Shown: positions 9,535-19,500, numbered from the stretch's first letter. The stretch: DNA of 64,000 nt from Usitatibacter rugosus (GCF_013003965.1 NZ_CP053069.1:2139419-2203418), one strand, 5' to 3'. A program made the numbers and translations. Notes: generated by a model not told the origin, from the letters alone.

Positions 9535-10638
9535 GTGGCCGGCATGCGCGTGAAGGTCGACCCCAAGGACGCCCTGCAGGAATTCGCCGATTTCAGCCAG
9601 CGGATGCAGGAAGGCCGCAGGCTCCTCGAGCGCACGAAGAACAGCGACGTGCAGATCGCCACGGCGCCCAAGCGCGAGATCTGGAGCCAGGACAAGGTCT
9701 CGCTCTACCACTACGAGCCGGTGGCCAAGCGCACGGTCGCTGCGCCCGTGCTGGTGGTCTATGGCCTCATTGGCCGCCAGACGATGATGGACCTGCAGGA
9801 GGACCGTTCCCTGGTCCGCAACCTGCTCGCCCAGGGCGTCGACCTCTATGTCGTCGACTGGGGCTCGCCCTCCCGCAGCGACCGGTGGCTCACCCTCGAG
9901 GACTATATCGAGGGCTACCTCGGCGACTGCGTCGAACGCATTTGCGAGGAGAGCGGCCTCGACAAGATCACGCTGCTCGGCGTGTGCGAGGGGGGCGTGT
10001 TCACGTCGTGCTACGCCGCCAACCACCCGAAGCGCGTGAAGAACCTGATGCTCACCATCACGCCGATCGACTTCCACGCCGGCGACAAGGATGCACCGTT
10101 GCACCACGGGATGATCGGCACGTGGGCGCGCAGCATGTCCGCTTCCGACGTCGATCGCCTCATCGACGCGAACGGCAACCTGCCCGGCGAGCTGATGAGC
10201 TTCGTCTTCTCGCTGATGACGCCGATCAACTCGCTCACCAAGTACAACGTCGGCCTCTTCGACGTGATGGACGACGAGGCGAAGCTGCTGAACTTCCTGC
10301 GCATGGAGAAGTGGCTTGCCGACCGCCCCGACCATCCGGGCGAGGCGGGCAAGCAGTGGCTGAAGGATCTCTACCAGGCGAACCAGCTGGTGAAGGGCGA
10401 GTTCCGCCTGAACGGCAAGATCGTCGACCTGAAGAAGATCACGATGCCGGTGCTGAACATCTACGCGCAGGAAGACCACATCATCCCGCCGCGCAGCTCC
10501 CAGGCATTGCGCACGCGGGTGGGCACCAAGGACTACACCGAGCTCCCGCTTCCGGGCGGCCACGTCGGTGTCTTCGTGAGCGGCAAGTCGCAGGGCATCC
10601 TCGGAAAGACCATCTACGAATGGCTGAAGCAGCGCTGA
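9535..10638 (+). CDS. phaC: Class III polyhydroxyalkanoate synthase catalytic subunit PhaC
   Basis: About 367 residues, the size of class III PhaC. Alpha/beta-hydrolase fold with the lipase-like box GVCEGG carrying the catalytic Cys151, Asp314 in YAQEDHIIPP and His343 in PGGHVGVF; DWGSPSRSDRWLTLEDYI is typical of PHA synthases. It polymerises (R)-3-hydroxyacyl-CoA into PHA together with PhaE. The usual box is GxCxGG; Glu at the fourth position is a mild variation. The start is ambiguous between GTG 9535 (GGGA 8-10 nt upstream) and ATG 9544. The 3' end overlaps the next gene by 19 nt. Confidence 0.95.
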   Translation: MAGMRVKVDPKDALQEFADFSQRMQEGRRLLERTKNSDVQIATAPKREIWSQDKVSLYHYEPVAKRTVAAPVLVVYGLIGRQTMMDLQEDRSLVRNLLAQGVDLYVVDWGSPSRSDRWLTLEDYIEGYLGDCVERICEESGLDKITLLGVCEGGVFTSCYAANHPKRVKNLMLTITPIDFHAGDKDAPLHHGMIGTWARSMSASDVDRLIDANGNLPGELMSFVFSLMTPINSLTKYNVGLFDVMDDEAKLLNFLRMEKWLADRPDHPGEAGKQWLKDLYQANQLVKGEFRLNGKIVDLKKITMPVLNIYAQEDHIIPPRSSQALRTRVGTKDYTELPLPGGHVGVFVSGKSQGILGKTIYEWLKQR

Positions 10639-11531
10639 CCCCCCGGGAAGGGGAAGTGCCGGCGCTGGGGCCCCACGGCTTCACGCAGATCGCCTACGTG
10701 GAATGGGGCCCGAAGGACGCGAAGCACGTGGTGATGTGCGTGCACGGCCTCACCCGAAACGCGCGCGACTTCGACTTCCTCGCCAAGCGCCTCGCGGCGC
10801 GCGGCATGCGCGTCGTGTGTCCCGACCTTCCGGGCCGCGGCAAGAGCGCCTGGATCACCACGCCGACGGACTATGCAACACCCCTCTATCTCGCCGCGAT
10901 GGCCGCCGTCATCGCGCGCACCGGCGCCGATGCGATCGACTGGGTCGGGACCTCGCTCGGCGGCTACGTCGGCATGGAGATGGCGGCGATCGCCGAGGCG
11001 CCCATCCGCCGCCTGGTGCTGAACGACTTCGGCGCTCGCGTCTCCGGCCACGCGCTGCAGCGCATGGGCGCGTACATGCGCCTGAAGCGCCGCTTCGCCA
11101 CGCTGGACGAGCTCGAGCAGCATTTCCGTTCCATCCACGCGCCGTTCGGCAAGCTCACCGACGCGCAGTGGCAGCACATGGCGAAGCACAGCGGCGTGAA
11201 GACGCCCGAAGGCGACTACGCGCAGCACTACGACCCGCAGATCGGCCGCAACTTCCAGTGGCCCCTGATGGTGGACGTGGGCCTGTGGCACGTGTGGGAG
11301 AAGGTCTCGTGCCCGGTGCTCGTGCTGCGCGGCGAGGAATCCGATCTCCTGCACGCCACCACGGTGCGCGAGATGCAGCACCGCGGCATCGCCGCCAAGA
11401 AGAACCTCGTGCGCGCCGTCGAGGTGAGGGGCTGCGGCCACGCCCCGGCGCTGATGGCCGACCACCAGATTTCGCTCATCGAGGAATTCCTCGAGACGGA
11501 CAAGGGAACGCGGCGCGTGAACGCCGCTTAA
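10620..11531 (+). CDS. Alpha/beta-fold hydrolase
   Basis: A 303-residue cytoplasmic alpha/beta hydrolase. The oxyanion region is VHGLTRNARDFDF, the nucleophile elbow GTSLGGYVG places Ser112, the acid is probably in LRGEESDLL, and the catalytic His is in GCGHAPAL. It begins inside the last codons of phaC in another frame (ATG 10620, 19 nt overlap), so it is translated with the PHA synthase operon. A role in PHA turnover (oligomer hydrolase or thioesterase) is suggested by context only; the sequence alone supports a generic esterase or lipase-like hydrolase. Confidence 0.85.
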   Translation: MAEAALTPREGEVPALGPHGFTQIAYVEWGPKDAKHVVMCVHGLTRNARDFDFLAKRLAARGMRVVCPDLPGRGKSAWITTPTDYATPLYLAAMAAVIARTGADAIDWVGTSLGGYVGMEMAAIAEAPIRRLVLNDFGARVSGHALQRMGAYMRLKRRFATLDELEQHFRSIHAPFGKLTDAQWQHMAKHSGVKTPEGDYAQHYDPQIGRNFQWPLMVDVGLWHVWEKVSCPVLVLRGEESDLLHATTVREMQHRGIAAKKNLVRAVEVRGCGHAPALMADHQISLIEEFLETDKGTRRVNAA

Positions 11532-11550
11532 TTTGCTTGAGGAGAAATGC

Positions 11551-12510
11551 ATGAACGCCAGAATTGCACTTGCCGCCCTCGCTCTCAGCGCCGGCGCTGC
11601 CTTCGCCCAGGACTATCCGAACAAAGCCGTCACCGTCATCGTGCCGTGGCCGGCCGGCGGCCCCTCGGACATCGCCGCGCGCCCCGTGGCCAAGGGCCTC
11701 ACGGACCAGATGGGCAAGCCGTTCGTGATCGACAACCGGGGTGGTGCCAGCGGCAACATCGGCAGCGCCATCGTGGCCAAGCAGCAGGCGGCCGACGGCT
11801 ACACGATCCTCATCACCTCCAGCTCGCCGATCGTCATCAACCCGAGCCTCTACAAGACGATGCCGTACGACGCGTCGAAGGACCTGGTGCCGATCACCAA
11901 CATCCTTCGCGTGCCGCTGGTGCTCGCGGTGAATCCCTCGGTGCCGGCCAAGAACCTGAAGGAGCTGATGGAGTACATCAAGAAGCAGGGCGGCAAGATG
12001 AACTACGCCTCGTCGGGCAGCGGCACGCCGCAGCACCTGACCTCGGAACTCTTCAAGACCGTCACCAAGCTCGACATCACGCATGTGCCCTACAAGGGCT
12101 CGGCCCCCGCGCTCACCGACGTGATCGCCGGCCACGTGCCGATGATGTTCGACAGCACCATCGCGATCGTCCCGCAGCTGAAGGCCGGGAAGCTGCGCCC
12201 GATCGCCGTCACGGGTGCCAAGCGCTCGCCGGAGCTGCCGGACGTGCCGACCTTCGCCGAGCAGGGCGTGAGCCTCGAGTCGTACGCGTGGTACGGGATG
12301 TTCGCGCGCGCGGGCACGCCGAAGCCGATCATCGACAAGCTGAACGCCGAGGCGCGCAAGGCCATGAAGTCCCCGGAATTCAAGAACGTGCTCAAGGAGA
12401 CCGGCTCGGAAGACGTGGGTGACACGCCGGAGAATTTCAACAAGTTCGTGCAAGCGGAGGCGACGAAATGGGCGAAGGTCGTAAAGGACAGCGGGGCAAC
12501 GGCCGACTGA
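11551..12510 (+). CDS. Bug-family tripartite tricarboxylate transporter substrate-binding protein
   Basis: A 319-residue periplasmic binding protein with signal peptide MNARIALAALALSAGAAFA followed by QDYPNKAVTVIVPWPAGGPSD, the hallmark Bug start. FVIDNRGGASGNIGSAIVA and PDVPTFAEQG are further family motifs. Bug proteins are greatly expanded in Betaproteobacteria and bind carboxylates or related small acids. No TctA/TctB membrane subunits are encoded nearby, so it may work with a transporter elsewhere or as an orphan sensor. GAGGAG lies 7 nt upstream of the ATG. The downstream CoA-transferase starts inside this gene (43 nt overlap). Confidence 0.93.
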   Translation: MNARIALAALALSAGAAFAQDYPNKAVTVIVPWPAGGPSDIAARPVAKGLTDQMGKPFVIDNRGGASGNIGSAIVAKQQAADGYTILITSSSPIVINPSLYKTMPYDASKDLVPITNILRVPLVLAVNPSVPAKNLKELMEYIKKQGGKMNYASSGSGTPQHLTSELFKTVTKLDITHVPYKGSAPALTDVIAGHVPMMFDSTIAIVPQLKAGKLRPIAVTGAKRSPELPDVPTFAEQGVSLESYAWYGMFARAGTPKPIIDKLNAEARKAMKSPEFKNVLKETGSEDVGDTPENFNKFVQAEATKWAKVVKDSGATAD

Positions 12511-14567
12511 AGCTGGCGGTCGCGGCCACGCCCGGCGGAAGGCCGCGGCGGGGCCAGCGCGGCAACAAGCTCGTGTCCGCGGCGGAGGCGGTCGCGTTCA
12601 TTCGCGACCGCGACACCTTGGCGAGCTCAGGCTTCGTCGGCACCGGCACGCCCGACGAGCTGATCTGCGCGCTCGAGAAACGTTTCCTGGAAGACGGCGG
12701 GCCGCACGACTTGACGCTGGTGTTCGCGGCCGCGCCGGGCGACGGCAAGGAACGCGGCATGAACCGCCTCGCGCACGAGGGGCTGGTGAAGCGCGTCATC
12801 GCCGGCCACTGGTCGCTCGTGCCCAAGCTGGGCAAGCTCGCGGTCGACAACAAGATCGAGGCCTACAACATCCCGCTGGGCGTGGTCTCGCATCTCTTCC
12901 GCGACATCGCCGCGCACCGCGCCGGCAACCTCACCAAGGTGGGCTTGCGCACGTTCGTCGATCCGCGCCAGGACGGCGGCAAGATCAACAAGCGCACCGT
13001 GGACGACATCGTGCGCGTGATGGAAGTCGACGGCGAGGAGTACCTCTTCTACAAGTCGTTCCCGATCCACGTGGCGCTGATCCGCGGCACCACGGCGGAT
13101 CCCGCGGGCAACATCACGATGGAGCACGAGGCGCTGACCCTGGACAACCTCGCCATCGCCACCGCCGCGCGCAACTCCGGCGGCATCGTGATCGCGCAGG
13201 TGGAGCGGGTCGCCGCGCCCGGCGTGCTGAACCCACGCCAGGTCGTCGTGCCCGGCATCCTCGTCGACTACGTGGTGATCGCCAAGCCCGAGAACCACCT
13301 GCAGACCTACGGGACCGAATACAACCCGGCCTTCTCGGGCGAGTTCAAGGTGCCGCTCACCATGCTGGGCAACCTGCCGCTCGACGAGCGCAAGGTGATC
13401 GCTCGTCGCTGCGCGTTCGAGCTGCCGATGGGTGGCGTCGTGAACCTCGGCATCGGCATGCCGGAAGGCGTCGCATCCGTGGCCAACGAGGAAAGGATCC
13501 TCAGCTACGTGACGCTCACCGCCGAGCCCGGCGTGATCGGCGGCGTGCCGCAATCGGGCCTCAACTTCGGCGCCGCGGTGAACAACGAGGCGCTGATCCA
13601 CCAGAACCAGCAGTTCGACTTCTACGACGGCGGCGGCCTCGACATGGCCTGCCTCGGCATGGCGGAAGCCGACCGCAACGGCCACGTGAACGTGAGCCGC
13701 TTCGGCCCGCGCCTGGCCGGCGCCGGCGGCTTCATCAACATCACGCAGAACGCGCGGCGGATCGCCTTCGCCGGCACGTTCACCGCGGGCGGCCTCGAGG
13801 TCGAGGTCGACAACGGCATCCTTCGCATCATCAAGGAAGGCCGCAGCCGCAAGTTCGTGAACCGCGTGGAGCAGATCACCTTCAACGGCTCGTACGCGGC
13901 GGAGCAGGGCACCACCGTGCTCTACGTGACGGAGCGCTGCGTCTTCCGCCGCACGGAGGAGGGCATGGAGCTGGTGGAGGTGGCGCCGGGCATGGACATC
14001 GAGGAGAACATCCTCGCGCACATGGACTTCGAGCCCATCGTGAAGAAGCCGGTCATGATGGACGCGCGCATCTTCCGCGACCATTTGATGCAGCTCGAGG
14101 AATCGCTGCTGGGCCTGGGCCTCCACGAGCGCATCTCGTACGATTCGAAGACCAACGTGATGTTCCTGAACGCCGAGGGCATGCACATCCTCACGCGCGA
14201 CGACGTCGATCGCGTGCGCAGGATCATCGAGGAGCGCTGCCAGTCGATCGGCCGCAAAGTGAAGATGGTCGTGAACTACGAGAACGTATTCATCGACCAG
14301 GCGGTGGCGGATACTTACGCGGCGATGATCCGGTACATGCAACAGAATTACTACACCACCGCGTCGCGCTACACCTCGAGCGAGTTCATGCGCGAGAAGC
14401 TCGGCGAGACGCTCACGCGCCGCCGGGTCGTCCCGCACATCTTCGGGACGCCCGACGAGGCGCACGACTACGTCGCGGGGCGCGGAAACACCGAGAGACA
14501 AGGGAAGAAGACATGGCAGCCAGCAAAGGCAAAACCAAAGGCAAAGGCAAGATCCCCGCGACGCTGA
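12468..14567 (+). CDS. Acyl-CoA:acetate/3-ketoacid CoA-transferase with C-terminal extension
   Basis: A 699-residue fused alpha-beta CoA-transferase (YdiF/propionate CoA-transferase type). The alpha-like half spans about residues 34-300. The beta-like half contains the catalytic Glu353 in TAEPGVIGG, which forms the glutamyl-CoA thioester, then FYDGGGLDMACLGMAEAD. After about residue 545 there is an extra ~130-residue domain (DARIFRDHLMQLEESLLG ... YYTTASRYTSSEFMREKLG) beyond the ~520-residue core. The start ATG 12468 has GGAGG 7 nt upstream, inside the preceding gene. The Lys/Ala/Pro-rich tail overlaps the next gene by 55 nt. The likely role is activation of short-chain or keto acids as CoA esters; the substrate is unknown. 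Confidence 0.88.
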   Translation: MGEGRKGQRGNGRLKLAVAATPGGRPRRGQRGNKLVSAAEAVAFIRDRDTLASSGFVGTGTPDELICALEKRFLEDGGPHDLTLVFAAAPGDGKERGMNRLAHEGLVKRVIAGHWSLVPKLGKLAVDNKIEAYNIPLGVVSHLFRDIAAHRAGNLTKVGLRTFVDPRQDGGKINKRTVDDIVRVMEVDGEEYLFYKSFPIHVALIRGTTADPAGNITMEHEALTLDNLAIATAARNSGGIVIAQVERVAAPGVLNPRQVVVPGILVDYVVIAKPENHLQTYGTEYNPAFSGEFKVPLTMLGNLPLDERKVIARRCAFELPMGGVVNLGIGMPEGVASVANEERILSYVTLTAEPGVIGGVPQSGLNFGAAVNNEALIHQNQQFDFYDGGGLDMACLGMAEADRNGHVNVSRFGPRLAGAGGFINITQNARRIAFAGTFTAGGLEVEVDNGILRIIKEGRSRKFVNRVEQITFNGSYAAEQGTTVLYVTERCVFRRTEEGMELVEVAPGMDIEENILAHMDFEPIVKKPVMMDARIFRDHLMQLEESLLGLGLHERISYDSKTNVMFLNAEGMHILTRDDVDRVRRIIEERCQSIGRKVKMVVNYENVFIDQAVADTYAAMIRYMQQNYYTTASRYTSSEFMREKLGETLTRRRVVPHIFGTPDEAHDYVAGRGNTERQGKKTWQPAKAKPKAKARSPRR

Positions 14568-15562
14568 TCCCCGGAGACGGGATCGGGCCGGAGATCACCG
14601 AGGCGGTCGTCCAGATCCTCGACGCGCTGGGCTCGCCCTTCGCGTGGGACCGGCAGCTGGGCGGCATGGCGGCGGCGAAGTCCGAGGGCGATCCCGCCCC
14701 GAAGGCGCTGCTCGACTCCATCGCCCGGAACAAGCTGGCCTTGAAGGGCCCGCTCACCACGCCCGTGGGCGGCGGCTTCCGCTCCATCAACGTGCGCCTG
14801 CGCGAGACCTTCGGCCTTTACGCCAACATGCGTCCCGTCCGCACCCTGGTGCCCGGAGGGCGCTACGAAGACATCGACATCGTCCTCTTCCGCGAGAACC
14901 TGGAGGGCCTGTACGTCGCCTGGGAACACTACGTGGCCATCGACGACGACCCGCGGGCCGTCGCGGTCTCCAGCGGCATCAACACGCGCGCGGGCAGCCG
15001 CCGGATCGCGGAGCACGCCTTCGAGTGGGCCGTGCGCCATGGACGCAAGAAGGTCACGATCGTGCACAAGGCGAACGTGCTGAAGGCGCTCACCGGCCTC
15101 TTCCTCGAGACGGCGCGCGACGTCGCCTCGCGCTACGAGAAGAAGATCGCCTTCGACGACCGCATCGTCGACGCCTGCGCGATGCAGCTCGTGCTGAATC
15201 CCCAGCAGTTCGACGTGATCGTCACCACCAACCTGTTCGGCGACATCCTCTCCGACCAGCTCGCGGGCCTCGTGGGCGGCCTGGGCATGGCGCCCGGTGC
15301 GAACATCGGCCCGGATGCCGCGATCTTCGAGGCGGTGCACGGCTCGGCGCCCGACATCGCGGGCAAGGGGATCGCCAATCCGCTGGCGCTGCTGCTGGCC
15401 GCGGGCCTGATGCTGGAGCACGTGGGCAAGGAAGACCTCTCCAAGCGCATCAACAAGGCGGTCGACGTCGTCCTCAACAAGGACCTGGTCCGCACCCGCG
15501 ACCTCGGCGGCAAGGCCACGACCGCGGACTTCGCCCGGGCGATGATCAAGCGCCTCAAGTAA
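14513..15562 (+). CDS. NAD-dependent isocitrate dehydrogenase-type beta-decarboxylating dehydrogenase
   Basis: A 349-residue member of the isocitrate/isopropylmalate dehydrogenase family. IPGDGIGPEIT is the N-terminal signature. Ser91-x-Asn93-x-x-x-Arg97 (SINVRLR) and Arg107 in YANMRPVR are the isocitrate-binding pattern rather than that of isopropylmalate. NLFGDILSDQLAGLVGGLGMAPGANIG supplies the metal Asp residues, and HGSAPDIAGKGIANP fits NAD preference. A lysine-rich N-terminal tail (KGKTKGKGK) precedes the fold. It starts inside the CoA-transferase gene. It converts isocitrate to 2-oxoglutarate in the TCA cycle; homoisocitrate or tartrate activity cannot be excluded. Confidence 0.88.
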   Translation: MAASKGKTKGKGKIPATLIPGDGIGPEITEAVVQILDALGSPFAWDRQLGGMAAAKSEGDPAPKALLDSIARNKLALKGPLTTPVGGGFRSINVRLRETFGLYANMRPVRTLVPGGRYEDIDIVLFRENLEGLYVAWEHYVAIDDDPRAVAVSSGINTRAGSRRIAEHAFEWAVRHGRKKVTIVHKANVLKALTGLFLETARDVASRYEKKIAFDDRIVDACAMQLVLNPQQFDVIVTTNLFGDILSDQLAGLVGGLGMAPGANIGPDAAIFEAVHGSAPDIAGKGIANPLALLLAAGLMLEHVGKEDLSKRINKAVDVVLNKDLVRTRDLGGKATTADFARAMIKRLK

Positions 15563-15582
15563 GCCCTTGATGCACAAGGGCT
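15560..15582. terminator. Stem-loop after isocitrate dehydrogenase gene
   Basis: AAGCCCTTG-ATGCA-CAAGGGCTT forms a 9-bp perfect stem overlapping the stop codon of the dehydrogenase gene. There is no T-run after it, so it is not a canonical intrinsic terminator; it may stabilise the 3' end or act with Rho. Confidence 0.35.
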
Positions 15583-15637
15583 TCCGGCCCTCGCGCCGGG
15601 GCATGGTGCCCTGCACAAAAATTAGTCGCCAAACCCC

Positions 15638-15665
15638 TTGACGCCATGGGGTTTCGGCCTAAAAT
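15638..15665 (+). promoter_or_regulatory. Sigma70-type promoter of the phasin gene
   Basis: TTGACG (15638-15643) and TAAAAT (15660-15665), separated by 16 nt, lie 48 nt before the phasin ATG. AAGGAG at 15700-15705 is the ribosome binding site. A good match to the vegetative consensus in a GC-rich genome. Confidence 0.6.
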
Positions 15666-15712
15666 ACCCGGCTTGTGCAGTGCAGCATTCCCCGCGCCCA
15701 AGGAGCCTACCC

Positions 15713-16267
15713 ATGTTCAAGACCGACCAGTTCGCCGCCGCCAACGAAGCCGCGATCGACCAGATGTCCTATTTCGCCAAGCTGTCCCTCGCCAACATGG
15801 AGAAGTTCGCCGAGCTCGGCCTGGGTGCCGCTCGCGATTCCGTGGAATCCGCGACCAAGCATGCCCAGACGCTCGCCTCCGCGCGCGACGTGCAGGAGAT
15901 GATCGCGATCAACTCCGCCGCCGTCGAGCCGGCGATGAAGAAGGCCTACGCGTACTCGCGCACCGCCTACGAGACGTTCGCCGAGACCAACGACGAAGTG
16001 AAGAAGGTGTTCGAGAAGCAGGCCGCCGACGTGAACAAGGCCGCCGTTGCCGCCCTCGAAGAGGCGTTCAAGTACGCGCCCGCCGGCTCCGAGACCGTCG
16101 TGGGCAACGTGAAGTCGGCGATGGCCGCCGCGCAGAGCGCCTACGACAACTTCGTCACCATCAACAAGCAGATCTACGACACGGTCGAGAAGTCGGTCGA
16201 GCAGAACGTGTCGACGGCCAAGGCGGCCACCGCCAAGGCCAAGCGCGCCGCGACCCGCGCCCGCTAA
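15713..16267 (+). CDS. phaP: Phasin family protein (PHA granule surface)
   Basis: A 184-residue, strongly helical protein without a signal peptide. It matches the phasin domain: FKTDQFAAANEAAIDQM, then FAKLSLANMEKFAELGLGAAR and a heptad-rich region with few aromatics, ending in an Ala/Lys-rich tail (KAATAKAKRAATRAR). Phasins coat PHA granules, limit coalescence and affect granule number. It has its own promoter and a strong downstream terminator, so it is monocistronic and probably highly expressed, in line with the phaEC operon 5 kb upstream. An ATG with AAGGAG 7 nt upstream was chosen. Confidence 0.92.
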   Translation: MFKTDQFAAANEAAIDQMSYFAKLSLANMEKFAELGLGAARDSVESATKHAQTLASARDVQEMIAINSAAVEPAMKKAYAYSRTAYETFAETNDEVKKVFEKQAADVNKAAVAALEEAFKYAPAGSETVVGNVKSAMAAAQSAYDNFVTINKQIYDTVEKSVEQNVSTAKAATAKAKRAATRAR

Positions 16268-16287
16268 GTCCGCATCCGCAGTACCCG

Positions 16288-16322
16288 AAAAGGCCCTGGG
16301 CTCCCGCCCCGGGCCTTTTTCC
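16288..16322 (+). terminator. Rho-independent terminator of the phasin gene
   Basis: AAAAGGCCC ... GGGCCTTTTT forms a GC-rich hairpin about 20 nt after the phasin stop, flanked by an A-run and followed by five Ts. A canonical intrinsic terminator. Confidence 0.85.
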
Positions 16323-16354
16323 TTGTGTTTCTCCTCGACAGCACCGGCGTTCCA

Positions 16355-16368
16355 GGAAACTTGTTTCC
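16355..16368. promoter_or_regulatory. Palindrome GGAAACTTGTTTCC, possible third LacI-type site
   Basis: GGAAAC-TT-GTTTCC is a perfect inverted repeat 15 nt centre-upstream of the first AAACGTTT-type operator. It resembles the GGAAAACGTTTTCC palindrome next to udh but lacks the central CG, so it may be an auxiliary or unrelated site. Confidence 0.35.
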
Positions 16369-16377
16369 CGATTGGTA

Positions 16378-16389
16378 GTAAACGTTTTC
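16378..16389. promoter_or_regulatory. LacI-family operator O1 upstream of the receptor promoter
   Basis: GTAAACGTTTTC is the exact reverse complement of the second site at 16456-16467 and shares the AAACGTTT core typical of LacI/GalR operators. It lies upstream of the -35 box. The centre-to-centre distance to the second site is 78 nt, which could permit looping. Confidence 0.65.
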
Positions 16390-16423
16390 TTCTCCCGGAC
16401 CCTCAATCTCTTCCCAAGCTTTG

Positions 16424-16453
16424 TTGACAGCGGTTTGGTTGGGGGGCTAGATT
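16424..16453 (+). promoter_or_regulatory. Promoter of the TonB-dependent receptor gene
   Basis: TTGACA (16424-16429), an 18-nt spacer and TAGATT (16448-16453). It is flanked on both sides by mirror-image operators, the downstream one covering the expected transcription start, as expected for repression. Confidence 0.6.
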
Positions 16454-16455
16454 AC

Positions 16456-16467
16456 GAAAACGTTTAC
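16456..16467. promoter_or_regulatory. LacI-family operator O2 at the receptor transcription start
   Basis: GAAAACGTTTAC starts 3 nt after the -10 box. The same 12-mer with one change (GAAAACATTTAC) occurs immediately before the LacI regulator gene, and the fully symmetrical version GGAAAACGTTTTCC lies before udh, linking the three transcription units. Confidence 0.7.
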
Positions 16468-16524
16468 CCGCCAACGGCCTGTGCAAGAGCTCGGCGTTTA
16501 CGACGCTCGGAGGAGAAGAGAGCC

Positions 16525-19500
16525 ATGAAGAATGATTCCAAGGCGTTCCTGCTGTCGCCCATCGCGCTGGCAGTCCTGACCATCCTGAACCCGGCGTACG
16601 CGCAGCAGGCCACGCCACCGGCCACCCCGCCGGAAGCGGGGACAACGCCACCGGCCGCAGCGCCGGCCCCCAAGGCGGCCCCCGAAGGCAAGTCGCCCCA
16701 GTCCAAGGAGACCGTGATCGTGACGGGCTTCCGGGCCTCGCTCGAAAGCGCGCTCAACGCGAAACGCGACGAGATGGGCATCGTCGACGTCATCAAGGCC
16801 GAGGACATCACCAAGTTCCCCGACACGAACCTCGCGGAATCGCTGCAACGCATTCCGGGCGTCGTGATCGACCGCGACGCGGGCGAGGGCCGCAACATCA
16901 CCGTGCGCGGCCTGGGGCTCGACTTCACGCGCGTGCGCATCAACGGCATCGAAGCGCTGGCCACCACGGGCGGCACCGACAGCTCGGGCGGCAACAACCG
17001 CTCGCGCGGCTTCGACTTCAACGTCTTCGCCTCCGAGCTCTTCAGCTCGATCGTGGTCCGCAAGAGCGCCACCGCTGACGTGGACGAAGGCTCGCTCGGC
17101 GCCACCGTCGACCTCCAGACCACGCGGCCTTTCGACCTCAAGTCCGGCTTCACGGGGGGGGCCTCGCTGCTGGGCCGCTATAACGACCTGGCGAAGAACA
17201 CCGACCCGCGCATCGCCTTCCTCCTTTCGAACACCTTCGCCGACAACACGATGGGCCTCCTCATCTCGGGGGCGTACTCGAAGCGCAACCTGTTCGAGGA
17301 AGGCTTCAGCACGGTGCGCTGGGACAACGGCGCGTCGTCGGGCGGCTGGTGCGCCCCGATCGGCGTGACCCCGGCCAACCCGACTACCTCCACCGCCACG
17401 ACGTGCGGCCCGGCCGCGCAGGGTGTCGCGCGCCTGCCCAACACGCCGGGCAACATCGCGGCGTACAACACGGCGAGCGATCCCGCGAACTTCCATCCGC
17501 GCCTGCCGCGCTACGGCCGCCTCACGCACGAGCAGGAGCGCACCGGCATCACCGGATCGTTCCAGTGGCGCCCGAGCACGCGCACGCTGGTCACGGTCGA
17601 CATGCTGTATTCCAAGCTCGACGCGACGCGCCAGGAAGACTTCCTCGAGGCGATCTCCTTCAGCCGCACGGCCGCGCAGGGCGGCAAGCCGCAGACGAGT
17701 GTCGTCGAGACGCAGTACGGGCCCAACGGAGCGCTGCTCTACGGCGTGTACAACGGCGTGGACATCCGCGCCGAGTCGCGCTTCGACAAGCTCACCACGA
17801 CGTTCACGCAGCCGACGATCACGTGGGAGCAGGAGCTCACCGACACCCTCAAGATGAACGTGCGCGGCGGCCGGGCCAAGTCGAAGTTCGACAACCCGAT
17901 CCAGACCACGACCACGCTGGACGCCCTGAACGTCAACGGCTACGCCATCGATTTCCGCGACTCCTCGACCCAGCCGGATATCCGCTATCCGTTCAACCCG
18001 GCCCAGGTCGGCGGGGCGCTCACGATCGTGGGCGTGCCGTTGGTCGCGAGCGGCACGCAACCCGCGACGATCCCCAACACCACCTCGAGCGAGATCCGCA
18101 TCCGCCCGCAGGGATCCACGAACACCACCGATCTCTTTCACCTCGACCTCGCGTGGGAAGCGGTGCCCGACAAGTTCACGCTGAAGGGCGGCGTGGACTT
18201 CAAGAAGTACGACTTCGACACGTTCGAGTTCCGCCGCGTCAACCAGAACGACACGATCTTCGCCCCGCCCGCCGGCACGACGGTCGCGAACCTCACGACG
18301 ACGCTCTCGGGATTCGGCCGCAGCCTGAGCCTGCCCGGCAACGTGCCCACGACGTGGGTGATCCCGGACCTGAACGCGATCGCCTCCACGTACAACATCT
18401 ATTGCAACTGCCTGCAGTCGGGCCCGGCCGGCGGCCCCGGCGACTTCACGCTGTCGTCCATCACCAACGGCAACGCGCGAGGCAACAACCGGCAGGTGGA
18501 GGAAAAGGACAGCGGCGGCTTCGTGATGGCCGACTTCTGGACCGACCTGGTCGGCAAGCCGCTGCGCGGCAACGTGGGCCTGCGCTACGTGCAGACGAAG
18601 CAGTCGGCCACCGGCTACCAGGCCACGGGCGGCGGCACGGCGGTCACCGTCGACCAGACGTACGACGACTGGCTGCCCTCGCTCAACCTCGCGATGAACC
18701 TCAATCGGGACCTCATCCTGCGATTCGCGGCGGCCAAGGTGATGGCGCGCCCGCAGCTGGGCAACCTGTCGCCGGGCGGAACCATCACCACGACGGGCAA
18801 CCTGTCGATCACGGTCGGCAACCCGCTGCTCGAGCCGTTCCGCGCGAACACAATGGACCTGGGACTCGAGTGGTATTTCGGCAAGAACGCGTTGCTGGCC
18901 GCGGGCCTGTTCTACAAGGACATCGGCACGTACATCCAGCAGCTGCGGGTCAACGTGCCCTACAACGAGACGGGCCTCCCGATCTCGCTGCTGCCGCCCA
19001 ACTTCACCGGCACCGAGGTGTTCCAGGTCACGACCCCGGTCAACACCAAGGGCGGAAAGCTGACCGGCATCGAGCTGCAGTACATGCAGCCGTTCACGTT
19101 CCTGCCGAGCGTGCTGAAGTACACGGGCACCATCCTCAACTACACGTACGTGAAGTCGGAGATCGACTATTTGATCTCGCCCACCGGCAACGCCACGATC
19201 ACGGATGACCTGCTGAACCTGTCGCCGAAGTCCTGGAACGCCACGCTGTACTACGACGACGGGCGCCTCTCCGGCCGTGTCTCGGCGGCGTATCGCCAGC
19301 GCTTCCTGACACGCGTTCCGGGGCAGAACAACAACGACGTCGAAGGCAAGAACAGCACCATCAACATCGACGCGTCGGTGTCCTACCAGGTCACCCCGAA
19401 CATCCAGCTCGTGCTGGAGGGCGTGAACCTCACCAACGAGGCGAACGACCAGTTCATCTCGAACTCGCGCAACAGCAACGTCGTCTACACCGTGACGGGC

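Noticed and set aside
12627-14501. Minus-strand frame of 624 codons
   Set aside because: Antisense of the CoA-transferase gene; composition dominated by His, Arg, Asp and Val with no motifs.
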